Source: SIG440 sp045591035 (GTDB taxonomy: Bacteria > Bacillota > Clostridia > Monoglobales > Monoglobaceae). Taken from it: 27,409 nt of DNA. This document shows, in pieces, positions 1-7,986 of this stretch (position 1 is the stretch's first letter; the number at the start of each line of letters is the position of its first letter). The notes under the pieces are model-generated. The model saw nothing but the letters and a program-made list of their open reading frames with translations. It ran no database searches and had not been told where the DNA came from. Position numbers and translations under genes: made by a program. The DNA lies in NCBI GenBank assembly GCA_045591035.1, contig JAZNSG010000035.1:1-27409 (forward strand), given 5' to 3'.

Positions 1-874
1 CAAATGTATCAGGATCTGAGCCTTCTATTTTGTGTGCCATAAAATATACATTTTCGTTATCTCTCGCAAAATTTTCGTACTCAAGCAGTTCAAATTCATC
101 CTTTTCAACATCAATAGGTGTCACTCTTCTGCCAACCGCCATATCATATGTTACATAATTCCACGTATCATTTTCGTATACGTAACCAAGTTCGCCTGCT
201 TCTTTTTTTATAATTTCAGCAATCCAATTTATGTAATTCGCATCAAAAACTCTAACAACTGTAACAACTGCCTGTTCCGTCGTGTATGTATCCTTGGGAG
301 CAAATTTATTTTCTCCAACACCTTTCATAAATCCCAAATTGCTTATTCTTTGAACTGAACTCATAGCCCAATCAGATATATCACTTGAATCATTATACTC
401 ATACCAAACTTCTGTAGCTTCCATTGGTGTTGTTATATCTATCATACGTACAATAATGGTTGCAGCTTCCTCACGGGTAAGATTATCGTTAGGGGCAAAT
501 TCCTTTTCACTTTTTCCATTAATGATTCCAATATGATATAAAAACAAGACTTTCTCATCATCCGTATCAACAAACGGTTTTTCTATAAAAGACGGAAATT
601 CTGTTCCACCCGCCTCAGGATTTTCTTCACACCAAGTTACAAAATAAGGCGTTTGTACTACAAGACTAAATATCAATTCGCAAAAATTCAGACGAGAAAT
701 ATTAGTTCTAAATTCATACTCTTTTTCACTATTTAAAAGATAGGTATTAAAAGCCCTATCAATGCTTTCTTTTGCCCAATCACTACAATTATACTCACTA
801 TTTGTATCTGCATAAACTGCAAATGATGAGCAAATTAATACTAAGGCTACAACTAATGCTAATGTTTTTTTCAT
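1..874 (-). CDS. SLH-domain secreted protein, C-terminus cut off by window edge
   Basis: The frame starts at an ATG at 874 and stays open to base 1, so the C-terminus lies outside the window. Residues 1-23 form a signal peptide (MKK, a hydrophobic core, then AYA before DTNSEY). Three S-layer homology repeats follow, at roughly residues 30-75, 110-150 and 165-210. They are recognisable by DWAKESI/DWAMSSV openings and FAPNDNLTREEA- and FAPKDTYTTEQA-type ends. SLH repeats anchor exported proteins to pyruvylated secondary wall polymer, so this is expected on the cell surface. The region after the third repeat matches nothing I recognise. The ribosome site is weak (AAGATAG). Low-scoring SLH repeats make the family call safe but leave the function open. 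Confidence 0.85.
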   Translation of the reverse strand, partial: MKKTLALVVALVLICSSFAVYADTNSEYNCSDWAKESIDRAFNTYLLNSEKEYEFRTNISRLNFCELIFSLVVQTPYFVTWCEENPEAGGTEFPSFIEKPFVDTDDEKVLFLYHIGIINGKSEKEFAPNDNLTREEAATIIVRMIDITTPMEATEVWYEYNDSSDISDWAMSSVQRISNLGFMKGVGENKFAPKDTYTTEQAVVTVVRVFDANYINWIAEIIKKEAGELGYVYENDTWNYVTYDMAVGRRVTPIDVEKDEFELLEYENFARDNENVYFMAHKIEGSDPDTF

Positions 875-985
875 AAAATCTATCTTGTTTCTACAGTATT
901 TAACATATTCCGACAAACTTCCTACTCGTGTCAAGTCAGGATCAAAAAATTAGTTTTTATATGCATTTAAGCTAACCAATATCTT

Positions 986-2236
986 TTACTCCATTTCGGG
1001 TATAGTGTCAGCTGTAAGCTTTGAATAGACAATGCTTTGGCTTTTATAAAGACTTGTATTACCGGACATAATATAGCTTACAGCACAGGCAATCCCAAAC
1101 AAAGCCAGACTCTCAGCGCCAAACATTTCGACCGATAGAATCATAGACGCAACAGGGCAGTTTACCGCTCCGCAAAAAACTGCAACCATGCCAATTGCTG
1201 CTGAAAATCCACTGCTTATACCAAGGACGGGTCCCATTACACATCCAAATGTTGCACCAACAAAGAAAGCAGGTACAATTTCTCCCCCTTTAAATCCTGC
1301 AGCAATCGTAATGGCAGTAAATATGATTTTCATAATAAAATCATATACCCGTGCATCACCTGCCAATGCCCTTTCGACAATATTCATTCCTGCACCGTTA
1401 TAATCAAAAGTCCCTGACGCAATGGTCAGCAAGACAACAACCAAAGCCCCGACAATCCCTCGCAAATACGGATTTTTGAACCACTTTTTCATTAGCTTTC
1501 CGCATATTCTGATGGCGTGGCAAAACAAAATGCTTATCACAGCGCAACAGGTTGCAAGTACGATTACTTTTGCAATCAATGTTAAAGTTGTACTCTCAAT
1601 TTCAATAAAAATTGATTTTCCGGAAACGCCAAGCAGCAAAGAAACGTAGTATGCGGTTACGGATGCTATAAGACACGGGAAAAGCCCGGTGAAATTAAAC
1701 GCTCCCACGCTGATTACTTCAAGTGAAAAAATTGCTGCTGTAACCGGCGTAGAAAACAGTGCCGAAAACACACTGCTCATACCTGCCATGGTTATAATAT
1801 GAGTATCGTTTTTATTTAATCTGAAAATCTTTCCGAGATTGTAACCTATCCCTCCGCCAAGCTGAAGGGCTGCACCTTCTCTGCCTGCTGAACCACCAAA
1901 AAGCTGTGTTATAGTGGTTCCTATAAAAATAAAGGGAACGATTATAAAAGGAATCTTTTCTTCTTTTCTGACAGATGTAATAATAAGATTTGTATCAAGG
2001 TTCCCTTTGTTACAAAAAGTGTGGTACATTGCGGTTATAACGATTATTCCAAGAGGCATAAAATACGTTATATAGGAATTTTCCATACGGAAATCCGTCA
2101 CATAATCAAGACACTTGTGAAAAGCTGTCCCTACCAATCCTCCTATTATTCCCATTACTGTCGCAATAAGCAACCATTTAAAAAATGTTCTGGCATACTG
2201 AAAATATATACTGTTGATTTCTTTTGCTCCATCCAT
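986..2236 (-). CDS. CLC-family anion channel/antiporter, CLC-F-like
   Basis: This is a 416-residue membrane protein with about ten or more hydrophobic segments and the hallmarks of the voltage-gated chloride channel fold (COG0038). The gating-glutamate loop is GGSAGREGAALQ at about residue 115-126, and GFKGGEIVPAFFVGA lies in the second half. The canonical GSGIP anion-selectivity motif is absent; the corresponding region reads KGNLDTNLII. That replacement, together with the GFKGGE..P motif, resembles the fluoride/proton antiporter clade (CLC-F) more than ClcA, but this is inference. No fluoride riboswitch is visible in the short leader (2237-2311). The start at 2236 has an AAGGAAGAG ribosome site. 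The gene lies in the same direction as the acyl-CoA ligase but is separated from it by a terminator, so it is probably transcribed separately. Confidence 0.9.
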   Translation of the reverse strand: MDGAKEINSIYFQYARTFFKWLLIATVMGIIGGLVGTAFHKCLDYVTDFRMENSYITYFMPLGIIVITAMYHTFCNKGNLDTNLIITSVRKEEKIPFIIVPFIFIGTTITQLFGGSAGREGAALQLGGGIGYNLGKIFRLNKNDTHIITMAGMSSVFSALFSTPVTAAIFSLEVISVGAFNFTGLFPCLIASVTAYYVSLLLGVSGKSIFIEIESTTLTLIAKVIVLATCCAVISILFCHAIRICGKLMKKWFKNPYLRGIVGALVVVLLTIASGTFDYNGAGMNIVERALAGDARVYDFIMKIIFTAITIAAGFKGGEIVPAFFVGATFGCVMGPVLGISSGFSAAIGMVAVFCGAVNCPVASMILSVEMFGAESLALFGIACAVSYIMSGNTSLYKSQSIVYSKLTADTIPEME

Positions 2237-2311
2237 TTTGGTTTTCTCTTCCTTATCAAATATTTCATTATAATTTATATAATTATATCATACATGTTTA
2301 TAATTTGCAAT

Positions 2312-2337
2312 AAAAAAGCCCCGATTTTCGGGGCTCT
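2312..2337 (-). terminator. Rho-independent terminator of the acyl-CoA ligase gene
   Basis: The perfect stem GCCCCGA/TCGGGGC at 2318-2334 is followed, in the minus direction, by six U (2317-2312). It begins about 10 bases after the ligase stop codon. Confidence 0.9.
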
Positions 2338-2344
2338 TTCTCTT

Positions 2345-3928
2345 TTATCTCTTGATTTTTCCTGTTGTTGTTTTTGCCATTTCTGTTTCTAAAATTTCGT
2401 AACTGCTTATCTTTTTATACTGAATAAGTTGTTCATTAACCTCTTTTATATGCTGCGCAATTTCTTCCTCTGCATTCCCAGCATAATTTTCGTCTGCAAC
2501 AAGCTTACACAAAATAGTGTCGCCTTCACCATATACTATACATTCTTTTATGGCAGGCGAAAGATTGACTAATGTCTCAATCTCTTCGGGGAATACATTC
2601 TTGCCATTTGACAAAACAATTACATTTTTCTTTCTTCCGTTAATGAACACAAAACCGTCCTTGTCTATTGTTCCGATATCACCCGTATAAAGCCAGCCGT
2701 CTTTGATAACATCTGCGGTCTGCGCTTCGTTATTATAGTAGCCAAGCATAATATTTCCGCCTCGTGCGATAATCTCGCCTCTGCCCTCTTCATCAGGGTT
2801 GCTAATCTTAACCTCAACACCGGGGATTGCTTTACCAACAGAGTGCTTACGCATATACTTATCACTTTCTGCTGTAAGAACAGGGGATGATTCCGTAAGA
2901 CCGTAACCTTGTATTGAAAGTATGCCAATATCGTTAAAGAACTTCAAAACATCAGGTGAGGCAGGAGCTGCACCTATGATAATCATGCGGATATTTCCAC
3001 CCATAGCATCTAAAATCTGCTTAAATAATTTTCTTCTTAAATCAATACCAATCTTTCTTAGTGCGTTTGAAATTTTAATTGCCTTATTTATTGTTTTCAC
3101 TTTGTTTTGTGCTGTAAGTTTTCGATTTATAGTAAGCATCATTTCTTCAATTACCCTGGGAACACCAACAAAAATTGTTACTCCGTATTCATTCAGACAC
3201 TTTGCAATTCTAAGTCCTTCACAAAATACATTACACATACCAATCGAAAGGAATAACATCATCTGCATCATACCAAATGTATGGTGTAGGGGTAACAGTG
3301 CCATATTGACATCAGTTTCATAGAACTTTTCCCAAAGGCTCATACCGTAAATGTTTGATGTGATATTTGTCTGTGAAAGCATTACAGCTTTTGAAGCTGA
3401 TGTTGTTCCTGACGTAAACAGTAAAACTGTCATCTCATCAGGCTTAATTTCTATCGCGTCATATACTGATTTATTATCAGCCTCTTTTCCAATCTTAAGT
3501 AAATCCCTAAACTCCTCATTTTCTGTACATACTTTTACTACATCGTAATTGTCAATTCTGCCCTTAAACTCGGAACCATAGAACAACGCCACTGCACCTG
3601 AGCGGTTTAACTGGTCCTCAATTTCAAAATCCAAAAGCCCCTTATCAAGAGGTACAATTACACCTCCTGCAAATATAGCCGCCAAAAACACCACTACCCA
3701 CTCATAGCTGTTCTTTCCTATTACGGCGATTCTTTTCCCTGCAAGACCTTTTTCAATAAAAGCACGCGAAAGATATTCTACCTCATCTCTTAATCTTCTA
3801 TATGTAATCTCGTCATAGGTTACTTTCTTTTTTTCATCAACCTTTTTCAACTTAAATGCAATGTTGTTTTCAAACTTAACTGCACTTGCCTCAATCATTT
3901 CTTTTAAATCAACATATCTTTTATACAT
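2345..3928 (-). CDS. AMP-forming acyl-CoA synthetase (long-chain fatty acid--CoA ligase type)
   Basis: This is a 527-residue member of the ANL adenylation superfamily, which activates a carboxylic acid with ATP and then loads CoA. Visible core motifs in order are the P-loop LLFTSGTTSASKAVMLSQ (about residue 170), GYGLTESSP (about 345), WLYTGDIGTID (about 412), the hinge GRKKNVIVLSNGKNVFPEE (about 428) and the C-terminal catalytic lysine in TTTGKIKR. The P-loop reads SASK where many family members have GxPK. The start is set at 3928 because AAGGAG lies seven bases upstream; an upstream in-frame ATG at 4000 would lie inside the promoter. The gene diverges from a DUF1836 regulator, and its promoter overlaps a palindrome (3957-3973). 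The exact acyl substrate cannot be read from sequence. Confidence 0.92.
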   Translation of the reverse strand: MYKRYVDLKEMIEASAVKFENNIAFKLKKVDEKKKVTYDEITYRRLRDEVEYLSRAFIEKGLAGKRIAVIGKNSYEWVVVFLAAIFAGGVIVPLDKGLLDFEIEDQLNRSGAVALFYGSEFKGRIDNYDVVKVCTENEEFRDLLKIGKEADNKSVYDAIEIKPDEMTVLLFTSGTTSASKAVMLSQTNITSNIYGMSLWEKFYETDVNMALLPLHHTFGMMQMMLFLSIGMCNVFCEGLRIAKCLNEYGVTIFVGVPRVIEEMMLTINRKLTAQNKVKTINKAIKISNALRKIGIDLRRKLFKQILDAMGGNIRMIIIGAAPASPDVLKFFNDIGILSIQGYGLTESSPVLTAESDKYMRKHSVGKAIPGVEVKISNPDEEGRGEIIARGGNIMLGYYNNEAQTADVIKDGWLYTGDIGTIDKDGFVFINGRKKNVIVLSNGKNVFPEEIETLVNLSPAIKECIVYGEGDTILCKLVADENYAGNAEEEIAQHIKEVNEQLIQYKKISSYEILETEMAKTTTGKIKR

Positions 3929-3956
3929 ATTCTTCTCCTTGTCATTACTTGAATAT

Positions 3957-3973
3957 CTAGTATGTAATACTAG
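3957..3973. promoter_or_regulatory. Candidate operator palindrome at the acyl-CoA ligase promoter
   Basis: CTAGTAT-GTA-ATACTAG has perfect 7-bp arms and a 3-base centre. It overlaps the ligase -10 box and probable start point. The nine-base string ACTAGTTTA, which contains one half-site (3969-3977), recurs at 4020-4028 within the spacer of the divergent promoter. The position fits a repressor site. The regulator is unknown: the adjacent DUF1836 protein is the nearest candidate, and the TAGTA-armed form also recalls FapR-type operators. Confidence 0.55.
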
Positions 3974-4000
3974 TTTAACATGTTTTTTAAACTTTGTCAA
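3972..4000 (-). promoter_or_regulatory. Sigma-A promoter of the acyl-CoA ligase gene
   Basis: On the minus strand, a perfect -35 TTGACA (4000-3995) is followed by a 17-base spacer and TAAACT (3977-3972). The -10 box runs directly into the palindrome at 3957-3973. Confidence 0.75.
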
Positions 4001-4008
4001 TATTTTTC

Positions 4009-4037
4009 TTGAAATTTTAACTAGTTTATTATATAAT
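4009..4037 (+). promoter_or_regulatory. Sigma-A promoter of the DUF1836 regulator gene
   Basis: TTGAAA (4009-4014), a 17-base spacer and a perfect TATAAT (4032-4037). The spacer contains ACTAGTTTA (4020-4028), the same string found at the divergent ligase promoter. Confidence 0.8.
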
Positions 4038-4090
4038 AAATAAAAATCTCGTTATAATTCAAATATAACTAAAAGAAAGTTGGTTTTAGT

Positions 4091-4651
4091 ATGCATATTA
4101 AAAAGGAAAGGTTAGTATCTGCTTTTTCAGAAATCGAACAGTTTCTTACAAACTATGCTCTCCCATCATGGGATATCCTTCCCGATATTGATTTATATAT
4201 GGATCAAGTTGTATCGGTTGTAACAAAATATCTTGAAGTTCCAAATGAAGCAATCAAGCTTAATCGTCCCATTACTTCATCCATGATAAACAACTACGTG
4301 AAGCTTGGCATCATTCCGCCACCTAACAAAAAAAGATATTCAAAAGTACACCTTGCATATCTTTTGATTGTTTGTACGCTAAAACAGACACTTGATATGT
4401 CAACAATTCAACAGATTATACCCGTTGACCTTGATGCAGAATCAGTAAAAAAAACATATGATTTATTTGTAAAGAACCAATATACTGCATTTAATTATGT
4501 ATTCAGTGAGACCCGTAAAGTTGCCGACCCTATTTTTACACTTGAAGGCAATAACCAGGACAGAATTAACGACTTTATTATGCAGGTATCAGTTTCTGCT
4601 AACCTTTTTAAACTGGTAACAGAAAAAATCACACATCTTGATAAGGAATAA
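4091..4651 (+). CDS. DUF1836 MerR-like DNA-binding protein
   Basis: This 186-residue protein has a central helix-turn-helix region resembling the MerR fold. SMINNYVKLGIIPPP followed by KKRYSKVHLAYLLIVCTL (about residues 65-102) matches the pattern of a winged helix that reads recognition helix, wing, then helix. The layout is that of the DUF1836 family (PF08876), presumed transcription factors in Firmicutes. There is no ligand-binding domain of known type; the C-terminal half is predicted helical. It is transcribed away from the acyl-CoA ligase, and both promoters carry ACTAGTTTA, so autoregulation plus control of the ligase is a reasonable inference. The ribosome site is weak (AGAAAG). The gene ends in a strong terminator. 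Confidence 0.85.
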   Translation: MHIKKERLVSAFSEIEQFLTNYALPSWDILPDIDLYMDQVVSVVTKYLEVPNEAIKLNRPITSSMINNYVKLGIIPPPNKKRYSKVHLAYLLIVCTLKQTLDMSTIQQIIPVDLDAESVKKTYDLFVKNQYTAFNYVFSETRKVADPIFTLEGNNQDRINDFIMQVSVSANLFKLVTEKITHLDKE

Positions 4652-4662
4652 AAATTTATCAT

Positions 4663-4700
4663 AAAAAAACGCAGATTCTTTCGAGAATCTGCGTTTTTTT
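4663..4700. terminator. Bidirectional terminator between DUF1836 gene and amidohydrolase
   Basis: The 10-bp stem CGCAGATTCT/AGAATCTGCG (4670-4679 and 4684-4693) has a TTCG loop, flanked by seven A on the left and seven T on the right. It can serve both converging genes. Confidence 0.93.
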
Positions 4701-4754
4701 ATGCAAATATATTATGTAGCCTGATAGAAGTTAACCTTAACCCTTTTCTCTCAT

Positions 4755-5761
4755 TTATTTCCGTCCAGAAATTATTGATATACCATTGTTATAGAAAATA
4801 TCTTCTTTTTGTGCTGCAGAAATACCTAAAAGCTCCATTGTCTGTTGCAAGGCACGAAGGTTTTCAACTCCCAACAATACAGGCTCTACAAGACCTGCAT
4901 ACCCTTCCCATTGTACATTTTGGCCGGTAAGCCAGATAAAACCGTCACCAACCGTTACAGCTCTTCCGCGGACCTGACACAAGGGGAAGTCTCCACCAAA
5001 CATCACACGGTCCGAACCGGCATGCTTGAGTACCGTGTACATAGGCATAACATCGCAAATACTTGAAGTATCAAAATATACATTTGGAAGGTCTATCATA
5101 TAATCGATACCTGCAGCAACAGTTTCCATATTGAATCCACGTGCACAAGCCGCCAACAACAGCTTAGCATTTGGATATTTTTTGCCATTTTACGTATGTA
5201 CTCATAATTCACAGGGTCTGCCAGAGAACCTCTGCGAGCCAGATGCACCAAAAACATCAAACCGTGGTCATGAGCACATTCCCATGCCCATTCAGGCAGA
5301 TATGTGTCCAATGGTGCATTTCCGCTTGGACCGTCAAAATCCGCATAATAGGCAAATGGTTTCATGCCTACCACATTTGGATTCTCTGCCAAGTACTGTT
5401 CAACTCTGTCACGACCCATATCAGGACTAATAAGCACCAAAGCTTTGCAGTCGGGATTTTTTTCAACTTCCGAAAGAACAAAAGCATTGGAAGCCTCGAT
5501 TTCCTTTGCGGTTTCACAAGGAGGTGCTACGTGAATTGCAGAGAGTTTTTTATCTTTACCTACAAAGCGTTCCACACACTCTTTCCAAACATTGTGATCT
5601 ACCACATTTGGACCGTGAATGTACGGAGAATACTGCTTTCCAAGATCGCACATACGATAAATATGTGCGTGTACGTCAATCATCTGCTCCGGCAGATTCT
5701 GCATCCATTTTTCTGCCAAAGCCTCATCTGCCTCTGTCCAAACCCAATTTCGAAGTTCCAT
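4755..5761 (-). pseudogene. Amidohydrolase family protein, interrupted by a one-base frameshift
   Basis: Two frames together encode an amidohydrolase_2-type TIM barrel of about 335 residues. The N-terminal part (5761 down to about 5180) has the metal-binding IDVHAHIYR and LVHLARRG. The C-terminal part (about 5180 down to 4755) continues as NAKLLLAACARGFNMET and has the conserved aspartate in MFGGDFPL. The break is a run of six A (5178-5183); seven A would restore one frame through YIRKMAKKYPNAK. The first frame otherwise ends at 5096 after about 30 unrelated residues. The start at 5761 has AAAGGGG upstream. The gene lies 54 bases after the AraC regulator, which may control it. A sequencing error, a real mutation and programmed -1 slippage (A AAA AAT) all fit the data. 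The substrate is unknown. Confidence 0.85.
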
Positions 5762-5815
5762 AATTTTTCCCCTTTCAAATTTGTGAATTTAACTATTAAA
5801 CTTAAAAAAATTATT

Positions 5816-6652
5816 TTATTTGCGACTTATCCTGTAGTGCTGAGGAGTTGTACCGAACTGATTGTTAAACGCATTGTAAAACGCTGTCTGAGAATTGTAT
5901 CCAACCATGTTAATAATATCCTGAATACTCCGCTGTGTTGTTCTCAAGAGAAATGCTGCATGGTCCATTCTTTTTTTGATAAGCTTTTCCTGAAAACCCA
6001 TTCCGTAATATTCCTTAAGTATACGGTTTAACTGTCTTGTTGACAAATGTAGTTGTTCTGCCAAAACAGAAGCTTCCCGTATCTCGGTAATATTTTGTTC
6101 AAAATAGTTATCAATCAGATGTTTTCTTTCCAGTTCTTCCTGTTTTTTTCTGTCTGTTTCAACACACTCTACCAATTTCAAATTGCGAAACAGCGAAACA
6201 GTTAATAAGGTTAACAAAGAATGTATGGCGGTTTCTCTTAATGGATTCTTATACAAGCTTTCCTTAATGAGTTTATCACAATATTCCATAAAGTCCGGCG
6301 AAGGTATAAAAACCTCACATTCAACGACTGTTTTTCTTAACGCCTCCGATAATTGACCGCCCGATAAAGAAAAACCGAAGGTAAGTCTTTCAAACTCACC
6401 CGATTCTATATGAGCCTCATGGTATTTCCCGGGTGAAATCAATATTGCCTGTCCTTCTTGCAGTTTGTGACGGCTGTCCTCCACATCTACAGTACATTCG
6501 CCACGTGTGATAATATGTAGCTCATATTCTGCGTTACAGTGTCGTCTGCTGTCCCATGAATATTTTTGAATGTGTCCGTCTTCAAGGGAATAATATATTA
6601 ACATTTCTCCCTGTATTAAGTTTATACTGAAACAAATAGTGTTATTAATCAT
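5816..6652 (-). CDS. AraC-family transcriptional regulator with cupin sensor domain
   Basis: This 278-residue protein has an N-terminal AraC-type cupin (about residues 30-110). It contains HIITRGECTVDVEDSRH and the glycine turn EGQAILISPGKYHE, which typically bind a small ligand. The C-terminal two-helix-turn-helix domain (about 175-278) reads ASVLAEQLHLSTRQLNRILK and then SIQDIINMVGYNSQTAFYNA, ending in the classical FGTTPQHYR. The start is supported by AGGAG seven bases upstream. A -10 box TATAAT lies at 6685-6680 (minus) with only a poor -35, as expected for an activator-dependent promoter. That -10 sits in the left end of a hairpin-rich element. The downstream amidohydrolase in the same direction is the obvious target, by inference. 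Confidence 0.93.
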   Translation of the reverse strand: MINNTICFSINLIQGEMLIYYSLEDGHIQKYSWDSRRHCNAEYELHIITRGECTVDVEDSRHKLQEGQAILISPGKYHEAHIESGEFERLTFGFSLSGGQLSEALRKTVVECEVFIPSPDFMEYCDKLIKESLYKNPLRETAIHSLLTLLTVSLFRNLKLVECVETDRKKQEELERKHLIDNYFEQNITEIREASVLAEQLHLSTRQLNRILKEYYGMGFQEKLIKKRMDHAAFLLRTTQRSIQDIINMVGYNSQTAFYNAFNNQFGTTPQHYRISRK

Positions 6653-6675
6653 CGTTTACTCCTATTGGATTACAC

Positions 6676-6919
6676 TGTTATTATAACGAGTGTTCTTTGC
6701 CGAAATAGCGCGAATACGCTATTTTGCGACAGCAAGGGTTTTGCTGTCGTGAAAATTCTTTTGTAAAAGAATTTTCGAGAACCTTGTTTCAATGAAGTAT
6801 CGGGAAATTGCTTTGCAATTTCTCAGTCAAAACAAAGTTTTGACAGGGAAAACCGTATTTTACGGTTTTCCCTAAGATACATTCATTATAAACAATGCAT
6901 TATTTGATTTCAATAATGC
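6676..6919. repeat. Array of seven consecutive hairpins, three of them enclosed by a long-range stem
   Basis: No gene lies between the araC start and tRNA-Leu (6653-7124); instead there are back-to-back perfect inverted repeats. They are 6703-6724 (8 bp), 6727-6749 (9 bp), 6751-6776 (12 bp, 2-base loop), 6804-6822 (8 bp), 6826-6844 (8 bp), 6845-6873 (13 bp) and 6897-6919 (8 bp). Three have TTT or AAA loops. The stretches 6784-6801 and 6876-6895 are complementary over blocks TTGTTT, AATGAA and GTATC, so they can close hairpins 4-6 into a multibranch fold. The left end (6676-6697) is also a diverged inverted copy of the right arm (TGTT..TATAA.GA.TGT.TCTT). This suggests a MITE-like element or a structured RNA. 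The araC -10 box lies in the left end. The stretch 6920-7086 shows nothing further. Confidence 0.7.
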
Positions 6920-7086
6920 TATAAGACATCATTTTATAAATTATGACTTTTTTCCGCAGACAGTATTCATTGAAGTCGCACAAGTCATTCAATATATGAT
7001 ACATAATTATATCACAATCGGTTTGGCTAATCAAGGTCAGAACTATTGAAACAATTAAATCAATGAATAACGAAAAGTGAATAATA

Positions 7087-7126
7087 CAAAACAAAAATCC
7101 TATCTTTCGATAGGATTTTTGTTTTG
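7087..7126 (-). terminator. Terminator directly after tRNA-Leu
   Basis: A perfect 18-bp inverted repeat (7087-7104 and 7109-7126) has a GAAA tetraloop on the minus strand, with core ATCCTATC/GATAGGAT. The 3' side of the stem contains the U-rich stretch TTTTTGTTTTG. The stem reaches into the last bases of the encoded CCA end. Confidence 0.85.
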
Positions 7127-7208
7127 GTGCACCCGAAGAGACTTGAACTCCCACGTCATTGACACTAGATCCTAAGTCTAGCGCGTCTGCCAATTCCGCC
7201 ACGGGTGC
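7125..7208 (-). tRNA. tRNA-Leu (anticodon TAG), CCA end encoded
   Basis: The acceptor stem is GCACCCG/CGGGTGC, the D-arm region contains GGCGGAATTGGCAGACGCG, and the anticodon stem CTAGA/TCTAG encloses loop CTTAGGA, giving anticodon TAG. A long variable arm (type II tRNA) follows, then the T arm with GTTCAAGTC and discriminator A followed by genomically encoded CCA (7127-7125). It reads CUN leucine codons. No duplicated 3' end or integrase that would mark an integration site is visible nearby. Confidence 0.96.
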
Positions 7209-7250
7209 AATTTTATATAATAATGCATAATGCAAAATTATCTGTTAAAA

Positions 7251-7904
7251 TTAAAGACTTTCAAGCAAACCTTTCAGTCTGCTGTAAATAAGCTCATGTC
7301 CGGCATCCGATGGATGAAGTCCGTCAGGCATATATATCTCACGATTGGACTCAATCTCGGGCTGCATTCCGCTGTTTTTGTAAAGGTCAACCACAGGGAT
7401 GCCATAGTATTCAGCAACTTCCTTAATTGCCTCAACATAGTCCTTTAAAGTGCCTACGTTTCTAATACCATGGTCGTTAAGATATCTTTCTTCATTAAGC
7501 CTGTGACAAGGTGTCATAATAACGAGCTGAGCCTTGGGATACTTTTTCATAAGGTCAATGCAAAGTGTGTGATATGCACCATAAAAGGTATCAACATCTC
7601 TGTCTGAAAACTCACCAAAAGGTGCATCTCCATGACCATAGTCATTTGTACCGCCAAAAACAACAACGATGTCTGCTTCAGGTCTCATGTCAGGAACTCT
7701 TGAAGCAAAGTATTTTCTGACAAATACTGACTCATCAATAGCCATCTGTTTAGCAATTCTTGTTCCGCCAATGCCGTCTGCCCATACATCACATCCGTCA
7801 TTTTTCTCAAGTAATTTCCAATAAACTTTATCAATAGAGCTTACCCCAACACCTTCTGTGATGCTGTCACCCAGGAAATTTATCTTTTTCCCTTTAATTA
7901 TCAT
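7251..7904 (-). CDS. SGNH/GDSL-family hydrolase
   Basis: This is a 217-residue single-domain SGNH hydrolase. Block I is FLGDSITEGVG with the nucleophile serine near residue 14, block III is VFGGTNDYGHG (Asn of the oxyanion hole), and block V is PDGLHPSDAGH with the catalytic Asp and His. Such enzymes are esterases, lipases or carbohydrate deacetylases; the lack of a signal peptide points to a cytoplasmic role, and the substrate cannot be told. The start at ATG 7904 is preferred over the in-frame GTG at 7916, because AGGTGG lies eight bases before the ATG and overlaps the GTG. The gene lies downstream of the sigG fragment on the same strand, with an 82-base gap and no clear terminator. Confidence 0.93.
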   Translation of the reverse strand: MIIKGKKINFLGDSITEGVGVSSIDKVYWKLLEKNDGCDVWADGIGGTRIAKQMAIDESVFVRKYFASRVPDMRPEADIVVVFGGTNDYGHGDAPFGEFSDRDVDTFYGAYHTLCIDLMKKYPKAQLVIMTPCHRLNEERYLNDHGIRNVGTLKDYVEAIKEVAEYYGIPVVDLYKNSGMQPEIESNREIYMPDGLHPSDAGHELIYSRLKGLLESL

Positions 7905-7986
7905 AATAAAAGCCACCTCGAATCAATCAACAGAGTTCATTATATCAACTACAAGTCCTTTTGTCAAGGAAATTTTAGGCATCTTT

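Noticed and set aside
2237..2311. Fluoride riboswitch upstream of the CLC gene
   Set aside because: The leader is AT-rich and lacks the conserved GGCGATG-type core and pseudoknot partners.
5171..6031. Long plus-strand open frame opposite the amidohydrolase and AraC genes
   Set aside because: It is antisense to two recognisable conserved genes, has no ribosome site and encodes a low-complexity product without motifs.
6703..6919. Possible CRISPR array in the hairpin-rich region
   Set aside because: The inverted repeats differ in sequence from one another and there is no constant repeat-spacer period; no cas genes are present.
7125..7208. tRNA-Leu as an integration site for a mobile element
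   Set aside because: No integrase, no duplicated tRNA 3' end and no foreign gene block was found beside it.
6900..7235. Minus-strand open frame across the tRNA-Leu region
   Set aside because: It runs through the tRNA and its terminator; the product has no family features.
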